64,000 nucleotides of DNA. Source: Streptomyces broussonetiae. Its GTDB lineage: Bacteria > Actinomycetota > Actinomycetes > Streptomycetales > Streptomycetaceae. How positions within the stretch are numbered: the first letter of the stretch is position 1; every line of letters begins with the position of its first letter. Below are positions 1 to 8,379 of the stretch, piece by piece. Position numbers and translations under genes: made by a program. The stretch is taken from contig NZ_CP047020.1 of assembly GCF_009796285.1 (NCBI RefSeq), positions 8,308,001 through 8,372,000 on the forward strand. Direction: 5' to 3'. A model generated the notes under the pieces. That model ran no database searches, was not told where the DNA came from, and saw only the letters and a program-made list of their open reading frames with translations.

Positions 1-134
1 AACCGCTCGGCGGCGGCTTTGGCCGCCTCGGCGAACGGGTCGGTGACGACGAGCGACTCGACGGCGTCGAGCCTGGAGAGGGTCTCGGCGTGGAAGGTGC
101 CGATGCGGCCGAGACCGAGGATTCCGATACGCAT
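1..134 (-). CDS. Gfo/Idh/MocA family oxidoreductase, N-terminal fragment
   Basis: Only the first 44 or so codons lie in the window; the gene runs off the left edge. The visible N-terminus starts MRIGILGLGRIGTFHAETL, a classic Rossmann NAD(P)-binding start with GxGxxG (GLGRIG) at residues 6-11. The following beta strand (ESLVVTDPF) ends in the acidic residue that usually contacts the cofactor ribose. Proteins of this type oxidise polyols and sugars such as myo-inositol. It is upstream of, and in the same direction as, nothing else visible here, but the neighbouring SDR and dioxygenase genes on the same strand feed into it, 41 bp away, so they probably form one catabolic operon. The exact substrate cannot be read from this piece. 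Confidence 0.8.
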   Translation of the reverse strand, partial: MRIGILGLGRIGTFHAETLSRLDAVESLVVTDPFAEAAKAAAER

Positions 135-175
135 GGGGAGTGCAGCTCCTTGGTGCCAGGGATGAGAAGAGATAG

Positions 176-970
176 CTAGTCGAGGCCGCCGAGCACGTTC
201 TGGTCCCAGTCGATCACCGAGCCCGTGACCACGCCCGAGCGGTCGGACAGCAGGAAGACCACGAAGTCCGCGATTTCGTCCGGCCGGCCCAGCCTGCCCA
301 TCGGCAGCCTCGCCGCCGCCTGCTCGCGCCAGTCGTCGCCGGCGCCGTGGAAGGCGCGCTGGGTGGCGTCCTCGCCCTCCGTCGCGGTCCAGCCGATGTT
401 CAGCCCGTTGATCCGGATCCGGTCCCAGCGGTGGGCGTGTGCCGCGTTGCGGGTCAGGCCCACCAGGCCTGCCTTCGCGGCGACGTACGGCGCGAGGAAC
501 GGCTGTCCGCCGTGCGCCGAGGACGTGATGATGTTGACGATCGTGCCGGGCGCCCTGCGCGCCACCATGTCGGCGACCGCCGCCTGCATCGCGAAGAACG
601 GCCCCTTGAGGTTGATCGCGATGTGCTGGTCGAACAGTTCGGGCGTCGTGTCCAGCAGCGTGCCGCGGGAGGTGAGCCCCGCCGAGTTCACCAGGCAGTC
701 GATCCGGCCGTGGGTGTCCACCACGTCGGCCACCGCCGCCCTGGCCTGCTCGGCGTCCGCCAGATCGGCGCGCACGAACATCGCCCTGCCGCCCGCCGAC
801 ACCAGCTCGGCCACCAGCGCCTCGCCCGGTTCCGTACGCCGGCCCGTGACCGCCACGACGGCACCCTCGCGGACACCCGCCCGCGCGACCGCCGCTCCCA
901 TGCCCTGGCTGCCTCCGTTGACGAGCAGCACCCTGCCCGCGAGAAGTCCGCCGGGAAGTCCCCTGCCCAT
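176..970 (-). CDS. SDR family oxidoreductase
   Basis: A 264-residue classical short-chain dehydrogenase/reductase. The cofactor motif NGGSQGMG lies near residue 18, the structural NSAG motif near residue 95, and the catalytic Tyr-Lys pair as YVAAK near residue 163, with the preceding Ser in ITSSAHGG. The C-terminal MGRLGRPDEIADFVVFLLSD segment is typical of the family. It is a cytosolic NAD(P)-dependent alcohol/ketone oxidoreductase. It follows the dioxygenase gene by 16 bp on the same strand and precedes the Gfo/Idh/MocA gene, which suggests one operon for breaking down a hydroxylated or polyol compound. The substrate is not identifiable from sequence alone. Confidence 0.88.
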   Translation of the reverse strand: MGRGLPGGLLAGRVLLVNGGSQGMGAAVARAGVREGAVVAVTGRRTEPGEALVAELVSAGGRAMFVRADLADAEQARAAVADVVDTHGRIDCLVNSAGLTSRGTLLDTTPELFDQHIAINLKGPFFAMQAAVADMVARRAPGTIVNIITSSAHGGQPFLAPYVAAKAGLVGLTRNAAHAHRWDRIRINGLNIGWTATEGEDATQRAFHGAGDDWREQAAARLPMGRLGRPDEIADFVVFLLSDRSGVVTGSVIDWDQNVLGGLD

Positions 971-986
971 CCGCCGCTCAGCCCCT

Positions 987-2153
987 TCAGCTCTCGCGCC
1001 GTTCGGCGCCCGACCGCAGCCCGCTCCGCAACCGCTGCGGATCCCACCCCTCGCGCACGGCCCGTCGTACCAGGTCCGCCTGGGAGGGCGGGGCGAGACC
1101 GTCGACGGGCGGGTCGCTGTCGAGGTTGGTCGGGAAGGGATAGCCCTCGGCGCTCGCCGCGATCACGTTCTCCAGCCAGGTCTCGTCGACGCCGTCGGCC
1201 GCGCGCCGCAGCAGCACCGGGAACACCGCGTTCGCCACCGCCTCCCGGTCCACCGTCTCCATGGCCCGGCCGAACGCCGACGAGACCTGGAGCAGATTGG
1301 CGGTGCGGCGGACATCGGCGGTGCGGTTGCCGCCGGCGGCGTGGAACAGCGCGGGGTTGAAGAAGACCGCGTCGCCCTTGGCGAGCGGGAGCTGGACGTG
1401 GTGATCCTCGAAGTACGCCTGGAACGGCGGGAGTCGCCAGGCCAGATAGCCCGGCTCGTACAGCTGGGAGTACGGCAGCCAGAGCGTCGGACCCGACTCC
1501 ACCGGCATGTCGCAGTGGGCGACCGCGCACTGCAGCGTGAGCACGGGGGAGAGCCGGTGCACCTGCGCGGGATAGGCGGCGGCCACGGCGTTGCCCAGGA
1601 AGCCGAGGTGGTAGTCCCGGTGCACCCTCTGGCCGGCGCCGCCCGGGTTGACCACGTTGACCTGCGAGGTCACCTGGTAGCCGGGGCCCAGCCAGGCCGA
1701 GGAGACCAGCGCCAGTACGTCGTTGGCGTAGTAGTCGGCGAACGCCTCGGGGTCGTACAGGGCCGCCTTCTCCAGCGCGTTCCACACCCGGTCGTTGGCG
1801 CCCGGCTGCGCGAAGTGGTCGCCGGCTGCGGCCCCGGAGGCGCGCTGCTCGGCGACGAGCGCCTCGAAGACGGCGGTGAGCCGGTCCACGACCGCCGGGT
1901 CCGCGAAGGCGCCCTGTACGACGACGACCCCGGGGCCGTCGGCGAGCGCCCGCACCAGCTCGGTCCGCAGCGCATCGCGGTCACCGGCCGTGCGCAGCTT
2001 CCCGGCCTCGTAGAGGAGGACGTCGTCGCGCACGGAAACGGCATGCGGGTAGTCCGCGAGACGGGTGGACCGGTCGGTCAGGGCCCGGAAGGCGTCGAGG
2101 TCGCAGTCCTGCTCGGACAGCCAGGTGCGGCCTGGTGCGGAGGCGACGGGCAT
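987..2153 (-). CDS. Phytanoyl-CoA dioxygenase (PhyH) family protein
   Basis: A 388-residue non-haem Fe(II), 2-oxoglutarate-type dioxygenase. The metal triad is visible: H178 and D180 in VHRDYHLGF and a distal H271 in FHAAGGNRTADVRR, where a following Arg would bind the co-substrate. Such enzymes hydroxylate small molecules in the cytosol. The frame stays open for 46 more codons upstream, but the start at 2153 has an AGGAGA ribosome site six bases ahead, so the longer form is rejected. It is the first gene of a minus-strand set with the SDR and Gfo/Idh/MocA genes and is divergent from the LacI regulator, which is the likely controller. Substrate unknown. Confidence 0.82.
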   Translation of the reverse strand: MPVASAPGRTWLSEQDCDLDAFRALTDRSTRLADYPHAVSVRDDVLLYEAGKLRTAGDRDALRTELVRALADGPGVVVVQGAFADPAVVDRLTAVFEALVAEQRASGAAAGDHFAQPGANDRVWNALEKAALYDPEAFADYYANDVLALVSSAWLGPGYQVTSQVNVVNPGGAGQRVHRDYHLGFLGNAVAAAYPAQVHRLSPVLTLQCAVAHCDMPVESGPTLWLPYSQLYEPGYLAWRLPPFQAYFEDHHVQLPLAKGDAVFFNPALFHAAGGNRTADVRRTANLLQVSSAFGRAMETVDREAVANAVFPVLLRRAADGVDETWLENVIAASAEGYPFPTNLDSDPPVDGLAPPSQADLVRRAVREGWDPQRLRSGLRSGAERRES

Positions 2154-2289
2154 CGGTCTCCTCTTTCCGTCTCTTGCGCATGATGGGGGCATTCGGCCAC
2201 GGGGGCGGTACGGTCCTGCCATTCTTGTCAGTACAAACCCCTCGAACAACCAGCACCCAGCCATCAAAAACCCCTCAAGGAGCCGGACC

Positions 2290-3321
2290 ATGGGCCATCC
2301 GTTCCCGATCCGGGAAATCGCACGTCAGGCGGGTCTGAGCGAGGCGACCGTGGACCGCGTGCTGAACGGCAGGGGAGGGGTGCGGGAGAACACCGCGCAG
2401 GAGGTGCGCCGGGCCATCGCCGACCTCGACCGGCAGCGCACCCAGGTCCGGCTGGTCGGCCGTACCTTCATGGTCGACATCGTGGTGCAGGCGCCCGAGC
2501 GGTTCTCGACCGCCGTCCGCGCCGCCCTGGAGGCCGAACTGCCCTCTCTGCACCCGGCCGTGGTCCGCTCCCGCTTCCACTTCCGTGAGACCGGCCCGGC
2601 CGCCGAGCTGGTCGGGACGCTGGACCGGATCGCCCGGCGCGGCTCCCAGGGCGTGATCCTCAAGGCGCCCGACGTCCCTGAGGTCACCGCCGCCGTGGGC
2701 CGGCTCACCGCGGCCGGCATCCCGGTCGTCACCCTCGTCACCGACCTGCCTGCCGGCGGCCGGCTCGGCTACGTCGGCAGCGACAACCGGGCCGCCGGCG
2801 CCACCGCCGCCTACCTGATGGGGCAGTGGCTCGGCGACCGGCCCGGCAATGTCCTCACCAGCCTCAGCAGCGGCTTCTTCCGCAACGAGGAGGAGCGTGA
2901 GATGGGCTTTCGCAGCGTGATGCGGGCCCGGCATCCGGAGCGGACGCTGGTGGAGATCGCCGAGGGGCAGGGCCTGGACGCCACGCAGTACGACCTCGTC
3001 CGCGCGGCCCTGGAACGCGACCCCGAGATCCGGGCGGTGTACTCCATCGGCGGCGGCAACAACGCCACCCTGCGGGCCTTCGCCGACCTCGGCCGCGACT
3101 GCGCGGTGTTCATCGCCCACGACCTCGACCACGAGAACACCCGCCTGCTGCGCGAACACCGGCTGTCCGCCGTGCTCCACCACGACCTGCGGCACGATAT
3201 GCGCGAGGCCTGCCATCTCGTGATGCGCGCCCACGGCGCCCTGCCCCCGGCCGGGCCCGTGCTGCCGTACGCGATCCAGGTCGTCACGCCGTACAACATG
3301 CCCGCGCGGCCGGGCGAGTGA
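2290..3321 (+). CDS. LacI family transcriptional regulator
   Basis: A 343-residue LacI-type repressor. Residues 5-50 form the HTH and hinge (IREIARQAGLSEATVDRVLNG), followed by a periplasmic-binding-protein-like sensor domain (FMVDIVVQAP to the C-terminus) with GSDNRAAG and YSIGGGNNATL ligand-binding loops. The VD in EATVDRVLN replaces the more common VSRVLN, as in the subfamily that senses sugars or inositol-like compounds. The start at 2290 follows an AAGGAG site; a longer open frame upstream is not used. It is divergent from the dioxygenase/SDR operon, with 136 bp between, so it probably regulates that operon and itself. Confidence 0.88.
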   Translation: MGHPFPIREIARQAGLSEATVDRVLNGRGGVRENTAQEVRRAIADLDRQRTQVRLVGRTFMVDIVVQAPERFSTAVRAALEAELPSLHPAVVRSRFHFRETGPAAELVGTLDRIARRGSQGVILKAPDVPEVTAAVGRLTAAGIPVVTLVTDLPAGGRLGYVGSDNRAAGATAAYLMGQWLGDRPGNVLTSLSSGFFRNEEEREMGFRSVMRARHPERTLVEIAEGQGLDATQYDLVRAALERDPEIRAVYSIGGGNNATLRAFADLGRDCAVFIAHDLDHENTRLLREHRLSAVLHHDLRHDMREACHLVMRAHGALPPAGPVLPYAIQVVTPYNMPARPGE

Positions 3322-3330
3322 GGAGACGTC

Positions 3331-3942
3331 GTGGGACACACCGAGCGCGTGGAGATCGACGGTGTAGCCCTGCTCGCGACGCTCGAACCGGGCGGCAGCG
3401 GCGTCGGGCTGCTCGCGTTGCACGCCGGCACCGAGGGGGGCACGGCCCAGCTCGCCGAGGCGGTCGCGCGCCGCTGCGGTGCCACCAGTCTCGTCTTCAC
3501 CCAGCCGGAGACCTCGGCGCCCGTGCACATCACGTCCCCGCGCATGGCCGTCGACCACTGCGCGCTGCTGCGCGAGTTCCGCTCCCGGGTGTCGCTCACG
3601 GTCTCCCTGCACGGACACCAGCGGCGCCAGGCCCGGCACACCCTCTTCCTCGGGGGCGGCAACCGCGCGGCGACGCTCCTGCTGGGACGGGAACTCGACG
3701 TCCTCGCGCCCGCGTTCAGGATCGTGACGGACCTGGCCGAGATCCCGGCCGCGCTGCGCGGACTGCACCCCAGGAACCCGGTCAACCTGACCCGGCTGGC
3801 GGGCGTCCAGGTGGAACTGCCGCTCTCGGCCCGCACCACGGGCCGGACGGACCAGCCGCCGCAGCCGGTGGTCGAGGCGTTCGTCGCCGGAGTCGGCCGG
3901 CTCGCCGAGACGCTCCCGCCCGCCACCCCGGAACCGAGCTGA
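3331..3942 (+). CDS. Poly-gamma-glutamate hydrolase-family (DUF867-like) zinc amidase-like protein
   Basis: 203 residues starting at GTG after a GAGGAG site, nine bases downstream of the LacI stop, so probably cotranscribed. The pattern HAGTEGGTAQLAEAVA near residue 31, then HITSPRMAVDH and VSLHGHQRR near residue 95, matches the arrangement of zinc-binding and active-site segments (HGGxxExGTxxxA ... SxHG) of poly-gamma-glutamate hydrolase-type metallopeptidases. One expected Gly is Ala here (HAGTEGG). The family cleaves gamma-glutamyl amide bonds. Its role beside a catabolic regulator is unclear; it may act on a gamma-glutamylated compound. Family assignment is by motif only. Confidence 0.6.
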   Translation: MGHTERVEIDGVALLATLEPGGSGVGLLALHAGTEGGTAQLAEAVARRCGATSLVFTQPETSAPVHITSPRMAVDHCALLREFRSRVSLTVSLHGHQRRQARHTLFLGGGNRAATLLLGRELDVLAPAFRIVTDLAEIPAALRGLHPRNPVNLTRLAGVQVELPLSARTTGRTDQPPQPVVEAFVAGVGRLAETLPPATPEPS

Positions 3943-3966
3943 GCCGACCGCGTCGGCGCGGTCGGC
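3943..3966. terminator. GC-rich hairpin between convergent genes
   Basis: A perfect 10-bp stem GCCGACCGCG / CGCGGTCGGC with a four-base loop TCGG begins right after the stop codon at 3942. It sits between two convergent genes, so it probably ends transcription from both sides. There is no T-tract, which is common in Streptomyces. Confidence 0.6.
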
Positions 3967-3998
3967 CCTCTGCGTTTGCGCAGGCGCGGCCCGGTCGC

Positions 3999-4343
3999 TC
4001 AGAGAGTGATCGCGTACGCCTTGCGCAGCGTCTCGTGCACCGTCCACGTCGTACGGTCGCCCGCGCGCAGCACCGCCATGTCACCCGGCCCCACGGTCAG
4101 GGTGGGGCCGCCCTCGACCTCGATCGTCGCCGACCCGCTGATCACCACGAACAGTTCGTCGGCCTCCGTGTCGGTGACCACGCCGGGGGTGATCTGCCAG
4201 ATCCCGCGGATCTGCTTGCCGTCCGATGACTCCCAGACCACCTTTCCGGTGACCTCCGGGTTCCCGGAGACGATCTGCTCCGGATCGAGGGGCTCGGGTT
4301 CGAGGTCGGCGCCCGGGATGTGGAGCGCGAAGCTGTGCGTCAT
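3999..4343 (-). CDS. Cupin domain protein
   Basis: A 114-residue single-domain cupin. The central region reads GVVTDTEADELFVVISGSATIEVEGGP followed by GPGDMAVLRAGDRTTWTVHETLRKAY, the usual two cupin motifs, though the His of motif 1 is not clear and metal binding may be weak. The length and layout match the small cupins with an ethanolamine-utilisation-like fold (DUF861-type), whose role is often unknown. It is transcribed alone and convergent with the gene ending at 3942. Confidence 0.75.
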   Translation of the reverse strand: MTHSFALHIPGADLEPEPLDPEQIVSGNPEVTGKVVWESSDGKQIRGIWQITPGVVTDTEADELFVVISGSATIEVEGGPTLTVGPGDMAVLRAGDRTTWTVHETLRKAYAITL

Positions 4344-4473
4344 GGGGCGACCCTAGCCAGCGCCCCGGGCGCGCCGCGGCCGACAGGGTGTGGGACATCG
4401 GGGCCGGTGGGCGGACACTTCGTCGGGGGGTGCCCGCTGGCGGCCGGAACGGGCCCGGGGGACCGTGGGGAGC

Positions 4474-4998
4474 ATGGCTGACTCCACGGCGGCCACCGCT
4501 GACCCCGGCGCGCCGCACCGGCACCACGGCACGCGCGAGGCCGTCCTCTTCGGCGGGGTCTACGGCGCCGTCCTCGCCAGCTCGATGGTCGCCGCCCTCT
4601 CCCAGTACGGCCGCACGACCCCCGTCGGCCGCCGCTACGACGCCGCCTGGCTACTGGTGACCGCGCTCGCCTCGGCCCTGGCCCACGGCTACGCCCACTA
4701 CATCGCCGAACGCAGCCCGCACCGTCGCTGGGACGTCCTGCGCACCCTGCGCGACGAGTGGCCGCTGGTCACGGCCGTGTTGCCCACGGTCTTCATCCTC
4801 GCGGGCGCGGGCTGGCACTGGTGGCCCGCGAAGGGCCTGGAGTACCCGGCGTTCGCCCTCAACATCGCCATCCTCTTCGGCCTCGGCCTGGTCACCGCCC
4901 GCTGGTCGGACCGCAGCTGGCCGATCGCGGTCCTCATGGGCATGGGCGACGCACTGCTCGGGGCGATCGTGGTCGTGGCCAACGCGGTGATCAAGTAG
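4474..4998 (+). CDS. Small integral membrane protein, function unknown
   Basis: 174 residues with about four hydrophobic segments (AVLFGGVYGAVLASSMVAAL, AAWLLVTALASALAHGYAHY, LVTAVLPTVFILAGAGWHWW, and a pair AFALNIAILFGLGLVTARW and IAVLMGMGDALLGAIVVVAN). A His-rich N-terminus (HRHH) precedes the first segment. It is probably an inner membrane protein conserved among streptomycetes; I do not recognise a function. The start at 4474 is chosen because an earlier in-frame ATG at 4390 lacks a clear ribosome site and adds a Gly/Arg-rich stretch. It stands alone, convergent with the TetR gene. Confidence 0.7.
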   Translation: MADSTAATADPGAPHRHHGTREAVLFGGVYGAVLASSMVAALSQYGRTTPVGRRYDAAWLLVTALASALAHGYAHYIAERSPHRRWDVLRTLRDEWPLVTAVLPTVFILAGAGWHWWPAKGLEYPAFALNIAILFGLGLVTARWSDRSWPIAVLMGMGDALLGAIVVVANAVIK

Positions 4999-5011
4999 CG
5001 CGGAGCCGGGG

Positions 5012-5590
5012 TCAGCGGCCGGTGCGCACCCCGTCCAGGGCGATCGCGAGGACCCGGTCGCGCTGGGCGTCGTCGTCGAACGCGGTGGCCGTGATCCCCG
5101 AGACCATCCGCAGCAGATCGCCGAAGTCCATGTCCGCCCGCGCCACGCCCGCCTCCTGCGCGCGCTCCAGCAGCGGGCCGCCGGCGGCGAACATCGAATC
5201 GCGGCAGGACTGGAAGATCTCCGACTCGTCGTTGAGGGCCTCGCGCACCGCTCGCTTGGTGACCATGTACCCGGCGAACCGGTCCAGCCAGGCCGTCAGC
5301 GCCTTCCACGGCTCCTGGTCCGCCACGTCCGCCGCCGCCAGGCACAGGGCGTTGACCTCGTCCGCGTAGACGCTCTCGAAGAGGTCGCGGCGAGTGGGGA
5401 AGTTCCGGTACAGGGTGCCGATGCCGACGCCCGCGCGGCGTGCGATGTCCTCCAGCGAGGCGTCCGAGCCGTGCTCGGCGAACGCCTCACGGGCGGCGAC
5501 GAGCAGGGCGTCGTAGTTGCGGGCGGCGTCCTTGCGGTGCGGCCGGCGGGCCGCCACGATCTCGCCGACGGGGAACGGGGTGGCCGTCAC
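5012..5590 (-). CDS. TetR family transcriptional regulator
   Basis: 192 residues. The N-terminal HTH is clear: YDALLVAAREAFAEHGSDASLEDIARRAGVGIGTLYRNFPTRRDLFESVY, followed by a helical ligand-binding domain. It is divergent from the MFS exporter at 5826, and three copies of a palindromic GGAGG-N4-CCTCC site lie in the 235 bp between them. This is the standard layout of a drug-responsive TetR repressor that controls an exporter and itself. Confidence 0.9.
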   Translation of the reverse strand: MTATPFPVGEIVAARRPHRKDAARNYDALLVAAREAFAEHGSDASLEDIARRAGVGIGTLYRNFPTRRDLFESVYADEVNALCLAAADVADQEPWKALTAWLDRFAGYMVTKRAVREALNDESEIFQSCRDSMFAAGGPLLERAQEAGVARADMDFGDLLRMVSGITATAFDDDAQRDRVLAIALDGVRTGR

Positions 5591-5617
5591 TGCTGCCTCC
5601 TGGGGGGCTCGACGATT

Positions 5618-5683
5618 CGGAGGGTCACCTCCGCATCTTGAAACGGAGGGGTGCCTCCGTTAGAGTGGAGGGGCACCTCCACT
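5618..5683 (+). promoter_or_regulatory. MFS promoter overlapped by three tandem TetR-type operators
   Basis: Three inverted repeats with the same core lie in a row: CGGAGG-N4-CCTCCG at 5618-5633, AACGGAGG-N4-CCTCCGTT at 5642-5661 and AGTGGAGG-N4-CCTCCACT at 5664-5683. The last two have perfect 8-bp arms. Centres are 26 and 22 bp apart. A good housekeeping-type promoter, TTGAAA (5638-5643), 17 bp, TAGAGT (5661-5666), lies inside the middle operator and points at the exporter. The leader to the exporter start is about 150 bases. Confidence 0.75.
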
Positions 5684-5825
5684 TTAGCAGTGCGGAGGCG
5701 GCGCCCGCCGTGCCCGGACGCGTCCACGCGTCCGCCGCCTCGCACCGCCTTCCCCCGACGGGCCGTACCACCCGTCTCCCTGGCCTGTGACGTTGTTCGT
5801 CCCGGACCTCCGGAGAGGCTCCTTC

Positions 5826-7250
5826 ATGCCCCGCTCGTCCACCCGTCTCACCTTCGCCGTCCTCGCGACCGGCGCAGGTGTGTTCTCCATGCTGCAGTCG
5901 CTGATCGCGCCGGCCCTGCCGACCGTCCAGCACGCCCTGCACGCCTCCCAGTCGACCGCGACCTGGGTGATGACGGCGTATCTGCTGTCCGCCTCGGTCT
6001 TCACCCCGATCCTCGGCCGGGTCGGCGACCTCGTGGGCAAGAAGCGCACGCTCGTCGCCGTCCTGCTCACCGTCCTCGCCGGCTGTCTGGTCGCCGCGCT
6101 CGCCCCGGACATCGGCGTCCTCATCGTCGCCCGGGTCGTCCAGGGCGTCGGCGGTGCCCTCTTCCCGCTGTCCTTCGGCATCATCCGGGACGAGTTCGCC
6201 CCGGCCGAGGTCGGCGGCAGCATCAGCAACCTCTCCGCGGTGATCGCCGCGGGCGGCGGGGTCGGCATGGTGGCCGCCGGGCCGATCGTCTCCGCGCTCG
6301 ACTACCGCTGGCTCTTCTGGATCCCCGTCGCGATCGTCGCCGCGACCGTCCTGATCGCCGTGCGCTACGTCCCCGAATCCCCCAAGCGTGCCCAGGGGAG
6401 GGTGAGTTGGACCGGCGCGGCGCTGCTCTCCGCGTGGCTGGTGGCCCTGCTGCTGCCGCTGAGCCAGGCCGGGCAGTGGGGCTGGGGCTCACCCAAGGTG
6501 CTCGGCCTGTTCGCCGCAGCCGTCGTGCTGTTCGCCGTCTGGCTGACCGCCGAGGCCCGCTCGCGCAGCCCGCTGATCGACCTGCGCGTGATGCGGCTGC
6601 CCGCGGTGTGGACGACCAACGTGGCCGCCCTGCTCTTCGGCGCCGGGATGTACGCGATCTGGTCCTTCCTGCCCGGCTTCGTCCAGACACCGACGGCGGC
6701 CGGCTACGGCTTCGGCGCGAGCGTCACCACCGCCGGCCTGCTCATGCTCCCCATGCTGCTGGCGATGTTCGTCTCCGGCGTCCTCACCGGCCGCCTCGAG
6801 CCCCGCGTCGGCGCCAAGGCCCTGCTCACCACCGGTGCCGCGCTCGGCGCGCTGGCCTGCGCAATCCTCAGCCTCTGGGACGACACGCAGTGGCAGATAG
6901 CCGTGGTCGCGGGGCTCTTCGGCCTTGGCATCGGACTCGCCTTCGCCTCCATGGCCAACCTGATCGTCGGCAGCGTCCCGCCCGAGCAGACCGGCGCCGC
7001 GACCGGGATGAACGCCAACATCCGCACCATCGGCGGCTCCATCGGCGCCGCGCTCACCAGCGTCCTGGTGACCGGCCGTCTCCAGCCCTCCGGTCTGCCC
7101 TACGCCTCCGGCTACACCCACGGCTGGACCCTGCTCGCCCTGCTCTGCCTGGCCGCGACCGGCGCCGCCCTCCTGGTCCCGACCCGTCGCCCGGCCCCCA
7201 ACGCCCCCGCCGCGACGGGCCTGACACAGGCACCGGCCCGGGTGCGGTAG
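5826..7250 (+). CDS. MFS transporter, DHA2-like drug exporter
   Basis: A 474-residue major facilitator protein of the 14-segment (DHA2-like) type, by length and hydrophobic pattern. Motif A is present after segment 2 as GRVGDLVGKKR, and motif C-like GGGVGMVAAGPIVSAL appears in the fifth segment, as in proton-driven drug antiporters. The start at 5826 is preferred over one 39 bases upstream because it puts a plain N-terminus (MPRSSTRLTFAVLATG) right before segment 1. Controlled by the divergent TetR regulator through the three operators upstream, so it probably exports a toxic compound that the regulator senses. Confidence 0.88.
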   Translation: MPRSSTRLTFAVLATGAGVFSMLQSLIAPALPTVQHALHASQSTATWVMTAYLLSASVFTPILGRVGDLVGKKRTLVAVLLTVLAGCLVAALAPDIGVLIVARVVQGVGGALFPLSFGIIRDEFAPAEVGGSISNLSAVIAAGGGVGMVAAGPIVSALDYRWLFWIPVAIVAATVLIAVRYVPESPKRAQGRVSWTGAALLSAWLVALLLPLSQAGQWGWGSPKVLGLFAAAVVLFAVWLTAEARSRSPLIDLRVMRLPAVWTTNVAALLFGAGMYAIWSFLPGFVQTPTAAGYGFGASVTTAGLLMLPMLLAMFVSGVLTGRLEPRVGAKALLTTGAALGALACAILSLWDDTQWQIAVVAGLFGLGIGLAFASMANLIVGSVPPEQTGAATGMNANIRTIGGSIGAALTSVLVTGRLQPSGLPYASGYTHGWTLLALLCLAATGAALLVPTRRPAPNAPAATGLTQAPARVR

Positions 7251-7297
7251 GCTTGACCTGCGTGATCACGCGGGGGACACCCCGGGTGGGACCGCAA

Positions 7298-7371
<74 letters not shown>

Positions 7372-7390
7372 CTTGCGTAGGTGCAAGTCG

Positions 7391-7422
7391 GAGGCCATGC
7401 CGGAGTATTACGGCATGGCCTC
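7391..7422 (+). terminator. Intrinsic terminator of tRNA-Pro
   Basis: A perfect 12-bp stem GAGGCCATGCCG / CGGCATGGCCTC with an eight-base loop, followed by TTGATCATTTT. It lies 20 bases beyond the tRNA. Confidence 0.85.
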
Positions 7423-7526
7423 TTGATCATTTTCTGGCCTCTCGCCCGTGCGCCCCCGGACGAGGAGGGCGACGACCATGCCCGTCCTGCATGATCCCAG
7501 CCGGTCGACGGGCGCCGCAGCAGGCC

Positions 7527-8109
7527 ACGTCGTACCGCCGCAACGCTCGCGGCCGCCGCGACTCCGGCGAAGGCGAGCGCGCCGTGATGGCGTGAGGCCC
7601 GTGGCTGCGGCGCACGCGATGCCGCCCGTTCGTCGAAGCGGCCGTGCGCGCCGAAGTCCCCCCGCTGCCGTCCGGCGGCAGCCGGAGGTTGTCGCGGCTG
7701 CCGGGCGGTTTCGGCTGGTCGGTCGTCTGGGAGGCGCAGCCGGTCCGGGCCGGACAGCGGTCGAGGAGGCCGGGCGCCACGGCATTGGCAGCAGTGCGCC
7801 CACGGTGCTCGCGCCGACCCAGTACTCACGCGTGCGCGGGCGACCCGCCGCGTACACGACGGCAGGGGCGGCAAGTTCGGGTCGGCAGATCGGTGGAACG
7901 GGCTGCGGCCGGTACGGCATCGGACTCAACGACCAGTCGAACCACGGGGTGTTGAGGGCCGGCAGTTGAACCATGGTGACCGGCACCCTGCTGCGGTGGT
8001 GCAGGAGTTCACAACGCACTGCCTCGTTCCTGCCCTGGATCGCGTGCTTGGCGCCGCAGCAGGCGGACTGCAGGGGGACGCCGCGGTGGGAGAGCGCCAA
8101 CTCGACCAT
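7527..8109 (-). pseudogene. SDR oxidoreductase remnant, frameshifted and 5'-truncated
   Basis: The C-terminal half of a short-chain dehydrogenase can be read only by switching frames twice. From 8109 down, frame 1 gives HRGVPLQSACCGAKHAIQG (the YCGAKHA catalytic region, with the active Tyr changed to Cys), then VTMVQLPALNTP and REYWVGASTVGALL. Near 7785 the reading moves to a second frame (MAPGLLDRCPARTGCASQ), and near 7661 to a third (GDFGAHGRFDERA). The N-terminal Rossmann half is missing; sequence upstream of 8109 shows no SDR motifs. It is a dead gene next to tRNA-Pro. The rest of the interval 7423-8379 holds nothing else I can support. Confidence 0.75.
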
Positions 8110-8379
8110 GGAGGACCGAGCGACTCCGCGGGATTCTCCTCGAAGCATGGTTCGCCCCGGGAAACCGGTGTCGTGCACTGCCGAAGTGCACTTGCGGCGT
8201 ATCCCTCAGATGCGTCGGAAAACCCGCAGCAGCCCACGGCCACACGCACAGGTCGAAGACGCGGCCGGGAGGCGTTCCACGCGGACCGCGGCGCCGGCAG
8301 CGTCGCGACGGTCCATGAGCACGCACAGACCCCCTGGCCCGGGTGGGGACTCGGCACGGCCCGCCCATGTCCCGCCGGG

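Noticed and set aside
2154-2291. A longer start for the dioxygenase at 2291
   Set aside because: It would overlap the LacI start and lacks a ribosome site; the start at 2153 has AGGAGA in place.
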